A stretch of DNA of 64,000 nt from Sinorhizobium psoraleae (GCF_013283645.1 NZ_JABEKV010000002.1:689798-753797); one strand, 5' to 3'; shown: positions 18,112-27,958, counted from the stretch's first letter. Made by a program: numbers and translations. The notes: generated from the letters alone by a model not told the origin.

Positions 18112-19215
18112 TCACGGCCGATCCGAACCGTTGCGGCCGTCGCGGCAATTTCGGCGACGCTCAAATCTGTGGATCATCCGGATGATCCAGGGAATGTTCG
18201 GCATCAGGATGAAGATGCGGGTCAAATGAAAGGCTGTGATCAGCGCGACATCCTGGCCCAGAAACTTCGCTGTCAGCGCCATCTCGGTGATGCCGCCCGG
18301 TGCAGTGCCCAGCACAATCAGCTCCCAGCTCAGTCCGGCCATCCAGGAGACGATGACGGCGATCATCGACGTAAGGGCGAGCATGAGAAGCGTCGTGACG
18401 ATGGAAGCCGTGACGAGTCGCCCGGCCGCAGCGAAGAGTGATCTGCGGAAGGTCGAGCCAAGCCAGACGCCAAGAATGATCTGCGCGCCGGAAAGAACGA
18501 CTGACGGATAGAAGGACGGGGCAACGCCAAGCGCCGAAATCGCCGAAGAGGCAGCCAAGGGACCAAGGAAGAAGGGATTGGGCACGCGACATGTTCGGGC
18601 CAGCAACGCCCCGGCCATTCCTATACCGGCGAGAAGGACGACACCAATTGCCTCGAGCTCGGGCGTTGTCCGCACCATGTCGCGAGTTGGCCATCCATCG
18701 ATTATGTAGATGGCGACGGGAACCAGGACCACAACGGACGCGATCCGCACGGTCTGCGAGAGTATGACCGGTCCCGGATTGCATTTGTAGCGTTCGGCCA
18801 TCACGGCTGCCTCCACCGGACTCGTCGGCAAAGAGGAGAGAAAGGCTGCGGTCAGATTCAGATTGGCCACACGCGCGAGCAAGAGCGCGACCACGAGCGC
18901 ACAACATGCCGTGGCGAGTGCCATCCCGATCAGGAGCGGTGCGAAAGCCAGGAGCATGGCGAATGCGGCGGGTGAGAAATACACGCCCACCTGCGACGCA
19001 ATGACGATCTGGCCGATCGGCCGTGTCTTGACAGGTATGGTGATGTCGACCACGCCCGTCAGGTAGAGCGATGCCGTGGCAAGCAGCGATCCGATCATCC
19101 ATGGCAGCGGCGAACCGATCCATGCCGCAAACGCCCCAGCGCCAGCACCGAACAGGTACACAGCGACAAGGCGCGCCAGAAGCTGGCGGTCGGCGGTTTC
19201 ACCCGATGGCGGCAC
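18112..19215 (-). CDS. AbrB-family membrane transporter
   Basis: A 367-residue membrane protein with two homologous halves of five or so transmembrane helices each. It carries the AbrB-duplication motifs GSPLPWMIGSLLATA and LTAAFLSSLPTSPVEAAVMAERY in the first half and NPFFLGPLAASSAISALG and GTAPGGITEMALTAK in the second. The family was once annotated as 'ammonia monooxygenase' but is a transporter or regulator-like membrane protein. It frequently sits with TctABC genes. It may offer a second uptake or efflux route for the same acid, which is inferred from position. Confidence 0.85.
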   Translation of the reverse strand: MPPSGETADRQLLARLVAVYLFGAGAGAFAAWIGSPLPWMIGSLLATASLYLTGVVDITIPVKTRPIGQIVIASQVGVYFSPAAFAMLLAFAPLLIGMALATACCALVVALLLARVANLNLTAAFLSSLPTSPVEAAVMAERYKCNPGPVILSQTVRIASVVVLVPVAIYIIDGWPTRDMVRTTPELEAIGVVLLAGIGMAGALLARTCRVPNPFFLGPLAASSAISALGVAPSFYPSVVLSGAQIILGVWLGSTFRRSLFAAAGRLVTASIVTTLLMLALTSMIAVIVSWMAGLSWELIVLGTAPGGITEMALTAKFLGQDVALITAFHLTRIFILMPNIPWIIRMIHRFERRRNCRDGRNGSDRP

Positions 19216-19281
19216 GCGCGTGGCCCCCGCTCGACAGGTCTTCGCTGTTCCGCACCGCGCAGCATAGGCATCGAGATGACG

Positions 19282-20097
19282 TCATTTCGCCTGCCATTGC
19301 GTACCGAATTGCCACGCGGGGCCTCGTTCTCGCGCGGACAGGAAGTCGACTACCGCGGCGTCGAACTCTTGTGGACGTTCGATATTGATCGAATGTCCGC
19401 CTTCGATGTCGATGATGGCGATGTGGGGATGCGCCTCCGACAACCAATTCCGGGCAGGCTGGAATTGGTTTTCCCAGCGGCCGTTAATGAGAAGCGTCGG
19501 GGTGCGCAGATCGCCGAGTCGTGCGCGTACCGAAAGCACCGGTGTCGCCTGTTCGAGAAGCAGGGCAATTCCTGTAGCATCCGTCGCGTCTGCATCCTTG
19601 CTGAGCAGGTCGCGAACGTCCGGCGGAAACCGCTTGGCATGGCATGGGTGATAGGTCATCCGGCGCATGGCGGCATGCCCATTCCTGCGGATGTCTTCGA
19701 TAGATGCCCGATTGCGCTGGTCGTCCGTTTGCGTCCAGTCGGCACGCAAGGCGCCGTTTGCATTCGTGAAGATCTGCGCGAGGACGCGCTTGGGGTACGT
19801 CAGGGCATAGCGCAACGTCAGTGCCGCACCGAAACTCTGACCGCAGATATGCCACTTGTCGATCTGCAGACGCTCGCGAACCGCATCGATCGCCTTCACG
19901 ACCGCCTCCGGGGTTGCGGCGCTCGGCTCGCCTGGAGTGGGTGAAAGCCCATGAGCGGGCAAATCAATTCGGACGCGCCGGAAATGCTTGGCGAGTTGCA
20001 GATTCGGAATCCAATGGTTCCGGCTCGACAACAGGCCGTGAACCAGCAGCAGCGGCGGTTGCCCGCGGTCAGGATCAGCTTCAAAATAGAGTTTCAT
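19282..20097 (-). CDS. Alpha/beta hydrolase
   Basis: A 271-residue alpha/beta hydrolase. The oxyanion strand is LLLVHGLLSSRNHW, the nucleophile elbow ICGQSFGAAL contains the Ser, and the catalytic His is in IEGGHSINIERP. The acid position after the sixth strand reads INGRWEN, so a Glu may replace the usual Asp. The ATG at 20097 is chosen by family start; the frame is open to 20187. It is the first gene of the minus-strand array and faces the fused dehydrogenase across a 259-base divergent region. It may release the acid from an ester or thioester before or after uptake, or act late in the pathway. The substrate is unknown. Confidence 0.8.
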   Translation of the reverse strand: MKLYFEADPDRGQPPLLLVHGLLSSRNHWIPNLQLAKHFRRVRIDLPAHGLSPTPGEPSAATPEAVVKAIDAVRERLQIDKWHICGQSFGAALTLRYALTYPKRVLAQIFTNANGALRADWTQTDDQRNRASIEDIRRNGHAAMRRMTYHPCHAKRFPPDVRDLLSKDADATDATGIALLLEQATPVLSVRARLGDLRTPTLLINGRWENQFQPARNWLSEAHPHIAIIDIEGGHSINIERPQEFDAAVVDFLSARERGPAWQFGTQWQAK

Positions 20098-20356
20098 AGA
20101 GTGCCGATGTTTCCCCGCTCCAGCCGAGAACTTACCGGCTGAAGCGGCGGAGTTGCACCTGCCTATTGGCAAGTCCAGATCAAACAATTGGTTATGTTAC
20201 TGCCCATTCATTCCTCGCTATAGACGCAGTTCACAGGCGCATGCTGTCGGGCCGCAAAAGTGCGCCCGAAATTTGCCGGTCCCGCGGCTCCGCGGTTGTG
20301 GCGGTACACCGCCCTAGAGAGCGGCAGCGCCATCCGTGATTGGAAGTGGAGGACTT
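20098..20356. promoter_or_regulatory. Divergent promoter region of the carboxylate module
   Basis: This 259-base gap separates the first genes of the two divergent units and must hold both promoters. A TTGC-N12-GCAA dyad near 20154-20173 has the spacing of a LysR-type box, but arms of four bases are weak evidence. No confident -35/-10 pairs can be named by eye. Confidence 0.4.
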
Positions 20357-22336
20357 ATGACATCCTTTGTCAGCTACGAATGCCGCGACGGGCTCGCGAT
20401 CGTCACCATCGACAATCCGCCGGTCAACGCGTTGAGCCACGTCGTCAGGGCGGGTCTCATCGATGCGGTGCACGCAGTGGAAGAGGATGCGGCCGTCAGA
20501 GCCGTGGTTCTGCGATGCGCCGGTCGAACCTTCGTGGCCGGCGCCGACATTCGCGAACTGGGGCAGCCGCCGCAGGCGCCGATCCTGCCGGAAGTGATAG
20601 AGGCGATCGAAGGCGCGCGCGTGCCGTGGATTGCAGCAATTCATGGAACGGCCCTCGGCGGAGGATTGGAGTTGGCGCTCGGCTGCCACGCAAGGATCGC
20701 CGACCCAGGAACGAAGCTCGGTTTGCCCGAGGTGAGCTTGGGCACGATCCCCGGCGCTGGCGGTACCGTGCGCCTATCGAGACTGGTGCCGATCGCTGAT
20801 GCCGTCGAACTCGTGACGAGCGGCAAGCCAATTGATGCCGATCGGGCCCTGAAGATCGGGCTCGTCGATCGCATCGCCGAAGGTGATCTGCTGGAAGCTG
20901 CAGAAGCGCTCGCGCGCGAGCTGCTGACCCACCCCATGCCTGCACCGTTGGTCGATCGGCCCTGCCCGGATGCGGAGACGGTCGATTGGAATTCGACCGC
21001 GACGGCGCTCGCCCGAAAGGCGAGAGGTGCGCAGGCGCCACTGGAAGCCTTGGAGGCCGTTCGCGAGAGTATTTCCCTCTCGGGCCGCGACGCCTTGAGG
21101 AAGGAAAGGGAGCGTTTCCGGAGGCTCGTTATTTCCGAAGAGGCCGCGGCTCTTCGCTACGCCTTCTTCTCGGAACGGAATGCGGGCAAGAGCCTTGCAG
21201 CCATCAAGGCCGAACCAGCGGATCTTTCTCACGTGGGTGTCGTTGGCGGCGGCACCATGGGCGCCGGCATCGCGGTCGCGCTGCTCCTGTCAGGCACCGC
21301 CGTAAGCTTGCTCGAGCGGGACGAGGCTACAGTTGCGGCGGCGCGGCAGCGGGTTCTGGAGACCCTGCAGGCAAGCGCTGCGCGGGGCGCGATCACGCTG
21401 ACGCAGGCAGACGACGCTCTCGAACGGCTGACGGCGACACACGATTACGTCTCGCTGTCCGCCTGCCCCCTCGTGATCGAGGCGGTGTTTGAGGATGTCG
21501 ACGTCAAGAAACAGGTCTTCGCTCAACTTGATGCGGTCATGCCGCTCGAGGCAGTTCTGGCGACCAACACGTCCTACCTCGACGTCGACGCCTTGGCAGA
21601 AACGACGGCCAACCCAGCCAGGGTGCTTGGTCTGCACTTTTTCGCACCCGCCCACGTCATGAAGCTGTTGGAAATCGTCCGCGGCAAGCGCACGAATGAT
21701 CGCGCCCTGGCGACCGGCTCGGCTCTTGCCAAGCGGCTGAAAAAAATTGCGGTGGTGTCGGGCGTCTGCCATGGCTTCATCGGCAACCGGATCCTGGCCG
21801 CCTATCGGCGGGACTGCGAGTTCATGCTTCTCGAGGGGGCTTTACCGGCACAGATCGATAGCGCCATGACAGCGTTCGGTTTCCCCATGGGCATCTTCGC
21901 GGTCCAGGACCTGAGCGGACTTGATATTGCCTGGGCGCAGCGCAGGGCCGCTCGCGCGACGCGAGACAGGTCGCAGCCGTACTGCCACATATCAGACAGG
22001 CTGTGCGAGCTTGGACGATTGGGACGTAAGGCGACGAAAGGCTGGTACGATTACAGTACAGGCGAGCCCCAAACCGATCCGGCAGTCACGCGCATCATCG
22101 AGGACGAGAGGGTAAGGACAGCTTCGACCGTCCGGAGATTTTCGGACGGGGAGATCATTCGGCGGGTCATCAGAGTGATGCAGCAGGAGGGCGAGGCGCT
22201 TCTTGCCGAAGGAATTGCCGAAAGCGCCGCCGATATCGATGTTGTGATGGTCTCAGGCTATGGCTTTCCCCGCCATCGCGGCGGGCCCATGTACATGTCG
22301 GGAAGCAAAGCATTGCAAGCGACTGATGCTCCATAA
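20357..22336 (+). CDS. Fused enoyl-CoA hydratase / 3-hydroxyacyl-CoA dehydrogenase
   Basis: A 659-residue FadB/FadJ-like bifunctional enzyme. The N-terminal crotonase domain (about 1-190) keeps both catalytic glutamates (GGGLELAL and LPEVSLGTIPGAGG). The dehydrogenase part begins with a Rossmann motif near residue 290 (VGVVGGGTMGAGIA) and has the catalytic His in LGLHFFAPAHVMK. It would hydrate an enoyl-CoA and oxidise the product with NAD+, feeding the thiolase. The ATG at 20357 follows GGAGGAC. The protein stops soon after the C-terminal FPRHRGGPMYM motif, about 40-50 residues earlier than usual, so the extreme C-terminus looks truncated. Confidence 0.9.
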   Translation: MTSFVSYECRDGLAIVTIDNPPVNALSHVVRAGLIDAVHAVEEDAAVRAVVLRCAGRTFVAGADIRELGQPPQAPILPEVIEAIEGARVPWIAAIHGTALGGGLELALGCHARIADPGTKLGLPEVSLGTIPGAGGTVRLSRLVPIADAVELVTSGKPIDADRALKIGLVDRIAEGDLLEAAEALARELLTHPMPAPLVDRPCPDAETVDWNSTATALARKARGAQAPLEALEAVRESISLSGRDALRKERERFRRLVISEEAAALRYAFFSERNAGKSLAAIKAEPADLSHVGVVGGGTMGAGIAVALLLSGTAVSLLERDEATVAAARQRVLETLQASAARGAITLTQADDALERLTATHDYVSLSACPLVIEAVFEDVDVKKQVFAQLDAVMPLEAVLATNTSYLDVDALAETTANPARVLGLHFFAPAHVMKLLEIVRGKRTNDRALATGSALAKRLKKIAVVSGVCHGFIGNRILAAYRRDCEFMLLEGALPAQIDSAMTAFGFPMGIFAVQDLSGLDIAWAQRRAARATRDRSQPYCHISDRLCELGRLGRKATKGWYDYSTGEPQTDPAVTRIIEDERVRTASTVRRFSDGEIIRRVIRVMQQEGEALLAEGIAESAADIDVVMVSGYGFPRHRGGPMYMSGSKALQATDAP

Positions 22337-22432
22337 GTATCCAGCCACTCCGTTTCAGCGTTGTTTCGATCTTGGCACACCCTCGCGCGCGAAGGTTCAC
22401 TCACAATTGCTTCCCAAGGCGGAGATCAAACC

Positions 22433-23167
22433 ATGACAACAATCGTAACCATTCCGGGCATCATGTCTGATGCTCGCACCTGGAGCACCATCGCGGATGC
22501 GTTGAAATGCGAGGGAACAACCGTGCATGTGGCCGATACAAGCAGCGATATGACGTTGGAAGGGATGGCAGCACGCGCGCTGTCTGAAGCACACGGCGAG
22601 TTGATTGTCCTTGCACATTCGATGGGTGGTCGCGTAGCCATGGAAATGGGCCGCCAAGCACCAAAACGTATCCGGGCCATGGTTCTCGCCAGTACGAATG
22701 CCGAAGGCCCAGATGTACATGAAGCCCCTCAGCGCGAGGCCCGCATCGCAGAAGCGAATGCCGACATGATTGCCTACGCGCGTGGTTGGATTCCGAAAGT
22801 GATCTCGGCTGCAAGTATGCGGAACGCGGACTTGGTGTCTCGTATTCAAGAGGTGGTCGAAGATTGTCCGCCTGAGGTGCACGAGCGGCAGAACCGTGCA
22901 CTGCTCGTGAGACCCGATGCTACTACATACTTAGGCACGTTCGAGTTTCCGGTGTTGCTGATTACCGGTTCAGAAGATCGTTTGTCGACAGCCGTCGCGC
23001 ACGATGCCATCGCAGGGATGCTGCAGGACGCCGAATCCGTGATCATAGAAGATGCTGGTCATCTGCTTCCCTTCGAACAGCCACGAAGAGTTTTCGAGAC
23101 CATCAAAGAGTGGCTTTCCCGCAAGGCCTTGCACCGACGTGAGTACAGTACTCGAAAGATACGCTAA
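22433..23167 (+). CDS. Alpha/beta hydrolase
   Basis: A 244-residue alpha/beta hydrolase with the nucleophile elbow LAHSMGGR, the acid Asp in ITGSEDRLS and the catalytic His in EDAGHLLPFEQP. The N-terminal GIMSDARTW is typical of small esterases of this fold. The ATG at 22433 has GGCGGAG about ten bases upstream. It lies 96 bases downstream of the truncated fusion gene, in the same direction, and just before repeat copy C. Base composition is somewhat less GC-rich than the upstream genes. The substrate is unknown; an ester or thioester hydrolase is likely. Confidence 0.8.
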   Translation: MTTIVTIPGIMSDARTWSTIADALKCEGTTVHVADTSSDMTLEGMAARALSEAHGELIVLAHSMGGRVAMEMGRQAPKRIRAMVLASTNAEGPDVHEAPQREARIAEANADMIAYARGWIPKVISAASMRNADLVSRIQEVVEDCPPEVHERQNRALLVRPDATTYLGTFEFPVLLITGSEDRLSTAVAHDAIAGMLQDAESVIIEDAGHLLPFEQPRRVFETIKEWLSRKALHRREYSTRKIR

Positions 23168-23836
23168 GAATCAGGCCATGCCGGCGGTGAACACCTGCGG
23201 GATTTCTGGTAGCAATCCGGCACACCCTGATCCAAGAGGCTGCGTCGCCTTCGGAGCGCCCTGGTTGCCGACCGGGCGATACTGGACTGCGACGTTCTCA
23301 AACGCCAGCCAGTGTGTTGAGACTGAGCAGAAATCGCGGGCTGTGCGGCGCGCAAATGCGCCCGTTTCGGGCTCGACCGCAATGTCCGCTTCCGCGCGCA
23401 TTGCCGTCACTCAGCAGTTGGCTGTCCAAGCTCGCGCTTAGGCCCCAGAAGCGGAAATTATTGCCGCTCGCCCGCCCTGTTGACTGAGGCCCAAAGCCAG
23501 GGCACAAAGATGGCATCCACGGTCGCTCGCGATGGGAAAACGTAGGGAATTTCAAGGCTTTTCCGCTAAGCCTTTGAAATCATGTGAGAATCCAAGGTCC
23601 CCAGGCAGGCACAATTTGGGCTTGTAGCGTTCGATTTTCTGGATCACGACGTCTTTCGGATTCCCCCGATTTTGCAGTTACTTCCACTTCTTTCTGGCAG
23701 GTGGCCCCATTTTGTGTCAGGGGGGAACTACAATCTACGATCGCACAAGAATTAGCTGGGGACCCGGTTCCGTTCGAGGATTAAAGTTGCTGTGAGGCTC
23801 GCGGGTATGATCTTGCCGTTGCAGGGCAGTAAAGGC
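23168..23836. other. Intergenic region holding repeat copy C
   Basis: No supported gene. Repeat copy C fills 23450-23765. The stretch 23170-23449 has overlapping open frames on both strands but no ribosome-binding site or recognisable product. It could be decayed coding DNA. This is the junction between the carboxylate and amine modules. Confidence 0.5.
23450..23765 (+). repeat. Dispersed repeat, copy C
   Basis: It starts with the same dyad (AGCGGAAATTATTGCCGCT) and matches copies A and B closely to AATCCAAGGTCCCCAGGCAGGCACAA in pieces. It then diverges through about 23625-23730 and matches again at the right end (CAATCTACGATCGCACAA, CTGGGGACC at 23756-23764). The middle appears replaced or heavily mutated, while both inverted-repeat ends persist. 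Confidence 0.85.
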
Positions 23837-24685
23837 TCAGCCAAGAGCGTGGCTTGCCAGGCCGTAGAGGTTTGTTCCCGGTATCACGTCCGCCAGGCCT
23901 TTGCCTCGACGGGACATTGCGAGCACCGTGTCGAAGACGGTCAGGCCGGATTGTGAGAGGAATGTGGCGAAAGGGCCGGTTTCGACCGGTGTGTCGAGCC
24001 TCAGAAATTGATTTTCATGGGCGGCCACATGCTGTCGGATAACTGCGATGGCGTCAGCATCAGAGTCCGCAACGACCGGGCCAATAACATGGCCCCTGCC
24101 AAAGGGGCGACAAAGCGCAAAAGCGCTGAGCCGACCCGCACGAAGCAAGCCGTAGCCCACTGATTGGCCGAAGAGTTTGCCAATCAGTGCCCCCCGCGAA
24201 ACGCCGAATGCCTCTGCATCCAGGTCAGCGACGGCAGCAAGGTCCTCGCGTTCCAGTCGCCGGACCGATGGCTGCTCCGTCGTAGTGGTCGCGTCGGCCG
24301 GGCGGCGGACAATGCCCTGGCATTGATATATGGTCCGCAGGGGCTGGAAACCGAGCGAATGATAAAGACGGCGGGCGGCCCTCGTCGCATTGAGCCTGAG
24401 ATTGCATCCCCGGCAATCCGAAAGCACGTGATCCATGAGCCAGCGTGCGGTGCCGTTTGTCTGCAACCGCGGGGAAGTGATCACCATGCCTATGGTCGCG
24501 AAATCGTCGCCACGCGGGAACCACATGGCCGAGCCTGTTAGCCTGCCAATGTCATCGCGTGCGACATAGCCGTGGCCGCACTCGCGCAAAAACTGTAAAT
24601 CCTCGGAGCGGAGAGGCCAACCGACGGAAACGGACAAGGCATGCAACTGCTCGAGATTGGCGCTCTCGATTGTGGCCACGTGCAT
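23837..24685 (-). CDS. Tandem-domain GNAT N-acetyltransferase
   Basis: A 282-residue protein with an N-terminal GNAT domain (GMVITSPRLQTNGTARWLMDHVL, then RAARRLYHSLGF). A C-terminal acetyltransferase-like domain of the YitH type follows (GVSRGALIGKLF ... CRPFGRGHVIGPVVADSDADAI). It is a paralogue of the GNAT gene at 34498, with the same two-domain layout. ATG 24685 is chosen because the paralogue starts there; the frame is open to 24748 without a clear ribosome-binding site for either. It would acetylate a small amine; the substrate is unknown. Confidence 0.8.
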   Translation of the reverse strand: MHVATIESANLEQLHALSVSVGWPLRSEDLQFLRECGHGYVARDDIGRLTGSAMWFPRGDDFATIGMVITSPRLQTNGTARWLMDHVLSDCRGCNLRLNATRAARRLYHSLGFQPLRTIYQCQGIVRRPADATTTTEQPSVRRLEREDLAAVADLDAEAFGVSRGALIGKLFGQSVGYGLLRAGRLSAFALCRPFGRGHVIGPVVADSDADAIAVIRQHVAAHENQFLRLDTPVETGPFATFLSQSGLTVFDTVLAMSRRGKGLADVIPGTNLYGLASHALG

Positions 24686-25053
24686 TTTGAAGCTGTCGAT
24701 CACTTTAGTTTCGGCTGCCGGAGCGTCCAACCCTTGCCTCCCCGCCATTGTTTTTGCTTTCGTCTCGTCTTCGCCAATACAGCCAAGCGGTGGCGAAAGT
24801 TTTCTTCCTCACAATAGGACCTGACCCACGATACGATTCGCTTGAGAGCGCATTGCGCGCACAACAATCCTCCGAATTCAACGCGCTTTCAGCATGTAAA
24901 TCGTTCACAGGCTTCTAAGGTACCGAGCGAAAAGCTAACCTCCGGTCGCTTGCCTGCGCCTCATGCGGCGGCCCGCCGATATCAAACCTTTCGTTATGAA
25001 CGCATGATCGACGGCATCGATTTGGACAAGCCGGACATGTTGTGAGGGCACCG
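24686..25053. other. Divergent intergenic region
   Basis: A 368-base divergent gap between the GNAT gene and the M20 deacylase gene. It is visibly less GC-rich than the flanking genes and must hold both promoters. No operator-like repeat was recognised by eye. Confidence 0.4.
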
Positions 25054-26178
25054 ATGCAAGCAACGGAAATCCTGGAGACGCTCGTTGGCTTTCGCTCTGT
25101 CGTCGGCCTGCCCAATGAAGGCATCGTGGCTTGGATCCGCGGGTATCTGGAAAGCCACGGCATCGCAGTCACTGTCCTTCCTGGTCCAGAGGGCGATCGG
25201 TCGAACATCTTCGCCACCATCGGGCCGAAAGAGGCGCCTGGCTATATTCTATCGGGTCACATGGACGTCGTTCCGGCGGCTGAAACCGGCTGGACGAGTG
25301 ATCCTTTCCGCCTGCGCGCGGAAGCGGGCCGGCTCCATGGGCGCGGTGCTACCGACATGAAGGGCTTCCTCGCCGCCGTTCTCGCCGCCGTTCCCAGGCT
25401 CGCGGCCAAGCCGCTTCGCGAGCCGCTGCACCTCGCCTTTTCGTATGACGAGGAGGCGGGCTGCCGCGGTGTGCCGCACATGATCGCGCGCTTGCCGGAA
25501 CTCTGCACCAGACCGATCGGTGCGATCGTCGGCGAGCCGAGCGGCTTGCGCGCAATCCGTGCCCACAAGGGCAAAGCTGCCGCCAGACTGACCGTCAAAG
25601 GTCGTTCGGGCCATTCGTCACGTCCCGACCAGGGGCTGAACGCCATCCATGCTGTTACGAGTGTCCTTGCCCGCGCGGTCGCAGAAGCCGACCGACTGAC
25701 CCGTGGTCCCTTCGAGCATGTCTTCGAGCCGCCCTACTCCTCACTGCAGATCGGCACGGTGAAGGGCGGCCAGACGGTCAACATCATTCCGGACACCTGC
25801 GAGGCCGAGTTCGAGGCACGGGCTATTTCCTGTATCGATCCGGCGGACTTGCTCGCGCCGGTGCGGCAGGCCGCCGAGGCATTGTTGACAGGAGGCTTCG
25901 AAGTGGAATGGCAGGAGCTTAGCTCCTATCCGGCGCTTTCGCTCGGTCCCGATGCACCGCTTGCGCGCCTGCTTGAGAAATTGACTGGTCTCCAGCCTCT
26001 CCCAGCCGTCAGCTACGGCACCGAAGCCGGACTTTTCCAGCGCGCCGGCATCGACGCCATCATCTGCGGCCCCGGCGAGATCGGCCGCGCCCACAAGCCC
26101 GACGAATTCATTCACGTCGATGAGCTCCTGGCCTGTCAGGCGATGATCGAGCGGCTCGGCGAAAATTGCCGCGCTTGA
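25054..26178 (+). CDS. argE: M20-family amidohydrolase, ArgE-like deacetylase
   Basis: A 374-residue zinc-dependent M20 peptidase-fold enzyme resembling acetylornithine deacetylase. Metal-site motifs appear in order: [32 protein letters not shown] and the C-terminal RAHKPDEF. The lid-dimerisation domain lies between (SGHSSRP ... INIIPD-like [10 protein letters not shown]). It would remove an acyl group, usually acetyl, from an amino acid or diamine nitrogen. ATG 25054 follows GTGAGGG; a GTG at 25042 is an alternative. It begins a plus-strand array and may counteract or complement the neighbouring GNATs. A role in arginine synthesis is unlikely from context. Confidence 0.85.
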   Translation: MQATEILETLVGFRSVVGLPNEGIVAWIRGYLESHGIAVTVLPGPEGDRSNIFATIGPKEAPGYILSGHMDVVPAAETGWTSDPFRLRAEAGRLHGRGATDMKGFLAAVLAAVPRLAAKPLREPLHLAFSYDEEAGCRGVPHMIARLPELCTRPIGAIVGEPSGLRAIRAHKGKAAARLTVKGRSGHSSRPDQGLNAIHAVTSVLARAVAEADRLTRGPFEHVFEPPYSSLQIGTVKGGQTVNIIPDTCEAEFEARAISCIDPADLLAPVRQAAEALLTGGFEVEWQELSSYPALSLGPDAPLARLLEKLTGLQPLPAVSYGTEAGLFQRAGIDAIICGPGEIGRAHKPDEFIHVDELLACQAMIERLGENCRA

Positions 26179-26200
26179 GGCTTCGCGAAGGAGACGCACC

Positions 26201-27124
26201 ATGACCTTCCTCTTCAATTCCGACGCTGAACGTGGCGCAATCTTCGCCAAGGCGTTTTCGCGTGAACTGCCGGACATTCCTTTCGCCACGGATCCGGCGG
26301 CGGTCGATCCGGAAGCAGTGCGCTACCTGATCACCTGGACAGTGCCCGAAGATCTCTCGCGCTACAGCAATCTTGAAATCCTTTTCTCGATTGGCGCCGG
26401 CGTCGACCAGTTCCGCATCGATGCCGTGCCGCCGCATGTGCAGGTGGTGCGCATGGTCGAGGATGGCATCATCCGGATGATGCAGGAATATGTGACGCTC
26501 GCCGTGCTTGCGCTTCACCGCAACCTGCCAGCCTATCTCGAGCGGCAGCGAGATGAGAATTGGCAGGCCATTGCGCCGGTCCAGGCGGCCGAACGCCGCG
26601 TCGGCGTGCTCGGCCTCGGCATGCTCGGAACTGCGGTACTCGATCGGCTGATGCCTTTCGGCTTTCCGCTCTCCGGCTGGAGCCGCAGCCCGCACGAAAT
26701 CGAAGGCGTGAAATGCTTGAACGGCCGGAACGGTCTTGATGCTTTGCTGGGCTCGACCGACATTCTCATCTGCCTGCTGCCGCTGACCGACGAGACGCGT
26801 GGCCTGCTAAATGCCCAACTCTTCGCCAGGCTCCCGGCCGGTGCGGCACTCGTCCATGTCGGGCGCGGACCGCAACTCGACCACCAGGCACTGCTCCAAG
26901 CGCTCGACAGCGGCCATCTCTCCGGGGCCGTGATCGATGTCACCGACCCCGAACCGCTGCCGGCGGGTCATTCTTTCTGGCGCCACCCGAAGATCCTGCT
27001 GACGCCGCACATCGCGAGCGTCACCCAGCCGGAAACCGCCGCCAAAGCCGTGATCGAGAACATCAAACGGCATCGGTCAGGTCTCGAGCCGTTCGGGCTG
27101 GTCGACCGCGGTCGCGGCTACTAA
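26201..27124 (+). CDS. D-2-hydroxyacid dehydrogenase, GhrA-like
   Basis: A 307-residue NAD(P)-dependent 2-hydroxyacid dehydrogenase. The nucleotide-binding motif is [10 protein letters not shown] near residue 130. The catalytic Arg is in HVGRGPQ, the Glu in DPEPL and the His in LTPHIASVT. Length and the [10 protein letters not shown] segment match glyoxylate/hydroxypyruvate reductase A. It would reduce glyoxylate, hydroxypyruvate or a related keto acid. It starts 22 bases after the M20 gene, so the two are probably co-transcribed. Confidence 0.88.
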   Translation: MTFLFNSDAERGAIFAKAFSRELPDIPFATDPAAVDPEAVRYLITWTVPEDLSRYSNLEILFSIGAGVDQFRIDAVPPHVQVVRMVEDGIIRMMQEYVTLAVLALHRNLPAYLERQRDENWQAIAPVQAAERRVGVLGLGMLGTAVLDRLMPFGFPLSGWSRSPHEIEGVKCLNGRNGLDALLGSTDILICLLPLTDETRGLLNAQLFARLPAGAALVHVGRGPQLDHQALLQALDSGHLSGAVIDVTDPEPLPAGHSFWRHPKILLTPHIASVTQPETAAKAVIENIKRHRSGLEPFGLVDRGRGY

Positions 27125-27250
27125 AGCGCACCCAATCGGAGCCATGCGTTACGCTTCACGTCTTTGTTTTCATGCATGTCGTTGTCCCCGAAACCGCAGC
27201 ACACCTTCGGGCGACAAGGCATCAAGTTCTAAACCCAGGAAAGGAAAACC

Positions 27251-27604
27251 ATGTCGCTCTTGAAAACCATCGAGACCGACCCCTCTTTCGCGCCGCGCGA
27301 GTCCAGCCCGCTCCCCGAACGTCTGATCTCCGGCAATCCCGCCTTCAAGACCTGGGCGCAAGACGTCGCCCGCGGCGAGATGATCCATACCGGAGTCTGG
27401 GAAGCGACGCCGGGCGAGACGCGCTCGATCAAGGGCGAGACCTTCGAGTTCTGCCATATCCTTTCGGGCGTCGTCGAACTCACGCCGGAAAACGGGGAGC
27501 CCGTCGTCTACAAGAGCGGCGACAGCTTCGTCATGAAGCCGGGCTTCGTCGGCGTCTGGAAGACTATCGAGACCGTGCGCAAGATCTACGTGACCGTGAT
27601 GTGA
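27251..27604 (+). CDS. Small cupin-domain protein
   Basis: A 117-residue single-cupin protein. The two cupin motifs are weak but visible (EFCHILSGVVELTPENGEPVVY and KSGDSFVMKPGFVGVWKTIETVRKIYV), the same pattern as DUF861-type cupins found beside amine and opine catabolic genes. Metal ligands are incomplete, since it has one His in the first motif and none clear in the second. It may be a binding or isomerase protein rather than an oxygenase. AAAGGAAAACC precedes the ATG. A hairpin follows the stop. Confidence 0.82.
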   Translation: MSLLKTIETDPSFAPRESSPLPERLISGNPAFKTWAQDVARGEMIHTGVWEATPGETRSIKGETFEFCHILSGVVELTPENGEPVVYKSGDSFVMKPGFVGVWKTIETVRKIYVTVM

Positions 27605-27958
27605 CGCCGATGCCGCGCGACCCGATCGTTTTCCAGGTCGCGCACGAGCTATTCTCAGTACATTTATGCTGAAGATGGCACGCTCTTGGGGCGTGTCATC
27701 ACCGACTGCGCCGCTCCGCTTGGCTATATAAGACGTGTTTCCGCTGCCGGCCATCGCGGCGGAGCTTTCTGTTCCTCGCGCCCTCCTCGGATCGCCTCCG
27801 CCTTTACCGACGTATCTCAGGCATCCGTGTGACCGCCGAAGATTTGGCTGTCATGCTGCCAAAAACATAATTTTCCGCCGCCCCGGCATCGCCAGTCGAT
27901 GCATGCTGCTCGCGTTCCTCCACTAGCTTTGTGTTCAAGCCCATGCCGAGGACGCGCG
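27605..27958. other. Intergenic gap between cupin and aldehyde dehydrogenase genes
   Basis: A 354-base gap with a GC-rich hairpin near its start and a less GC-rich middle that probably carries the promoter of the aldehyde dehydrogenase genes. No gene was recognised. Confidence 0.45.
27615..27643 (+). terminator. Hairpin after the cupin gene
   Basis: GCGCGACC (27615-27622) and GGTCGCGC (27636-27643) are perfect 8-base arms with a 13-base loop, 11 bases after the stop codon. There is no T-run, so it may be a weak terminator or an mRNA 3'-end structure. Confidence 0.5.
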
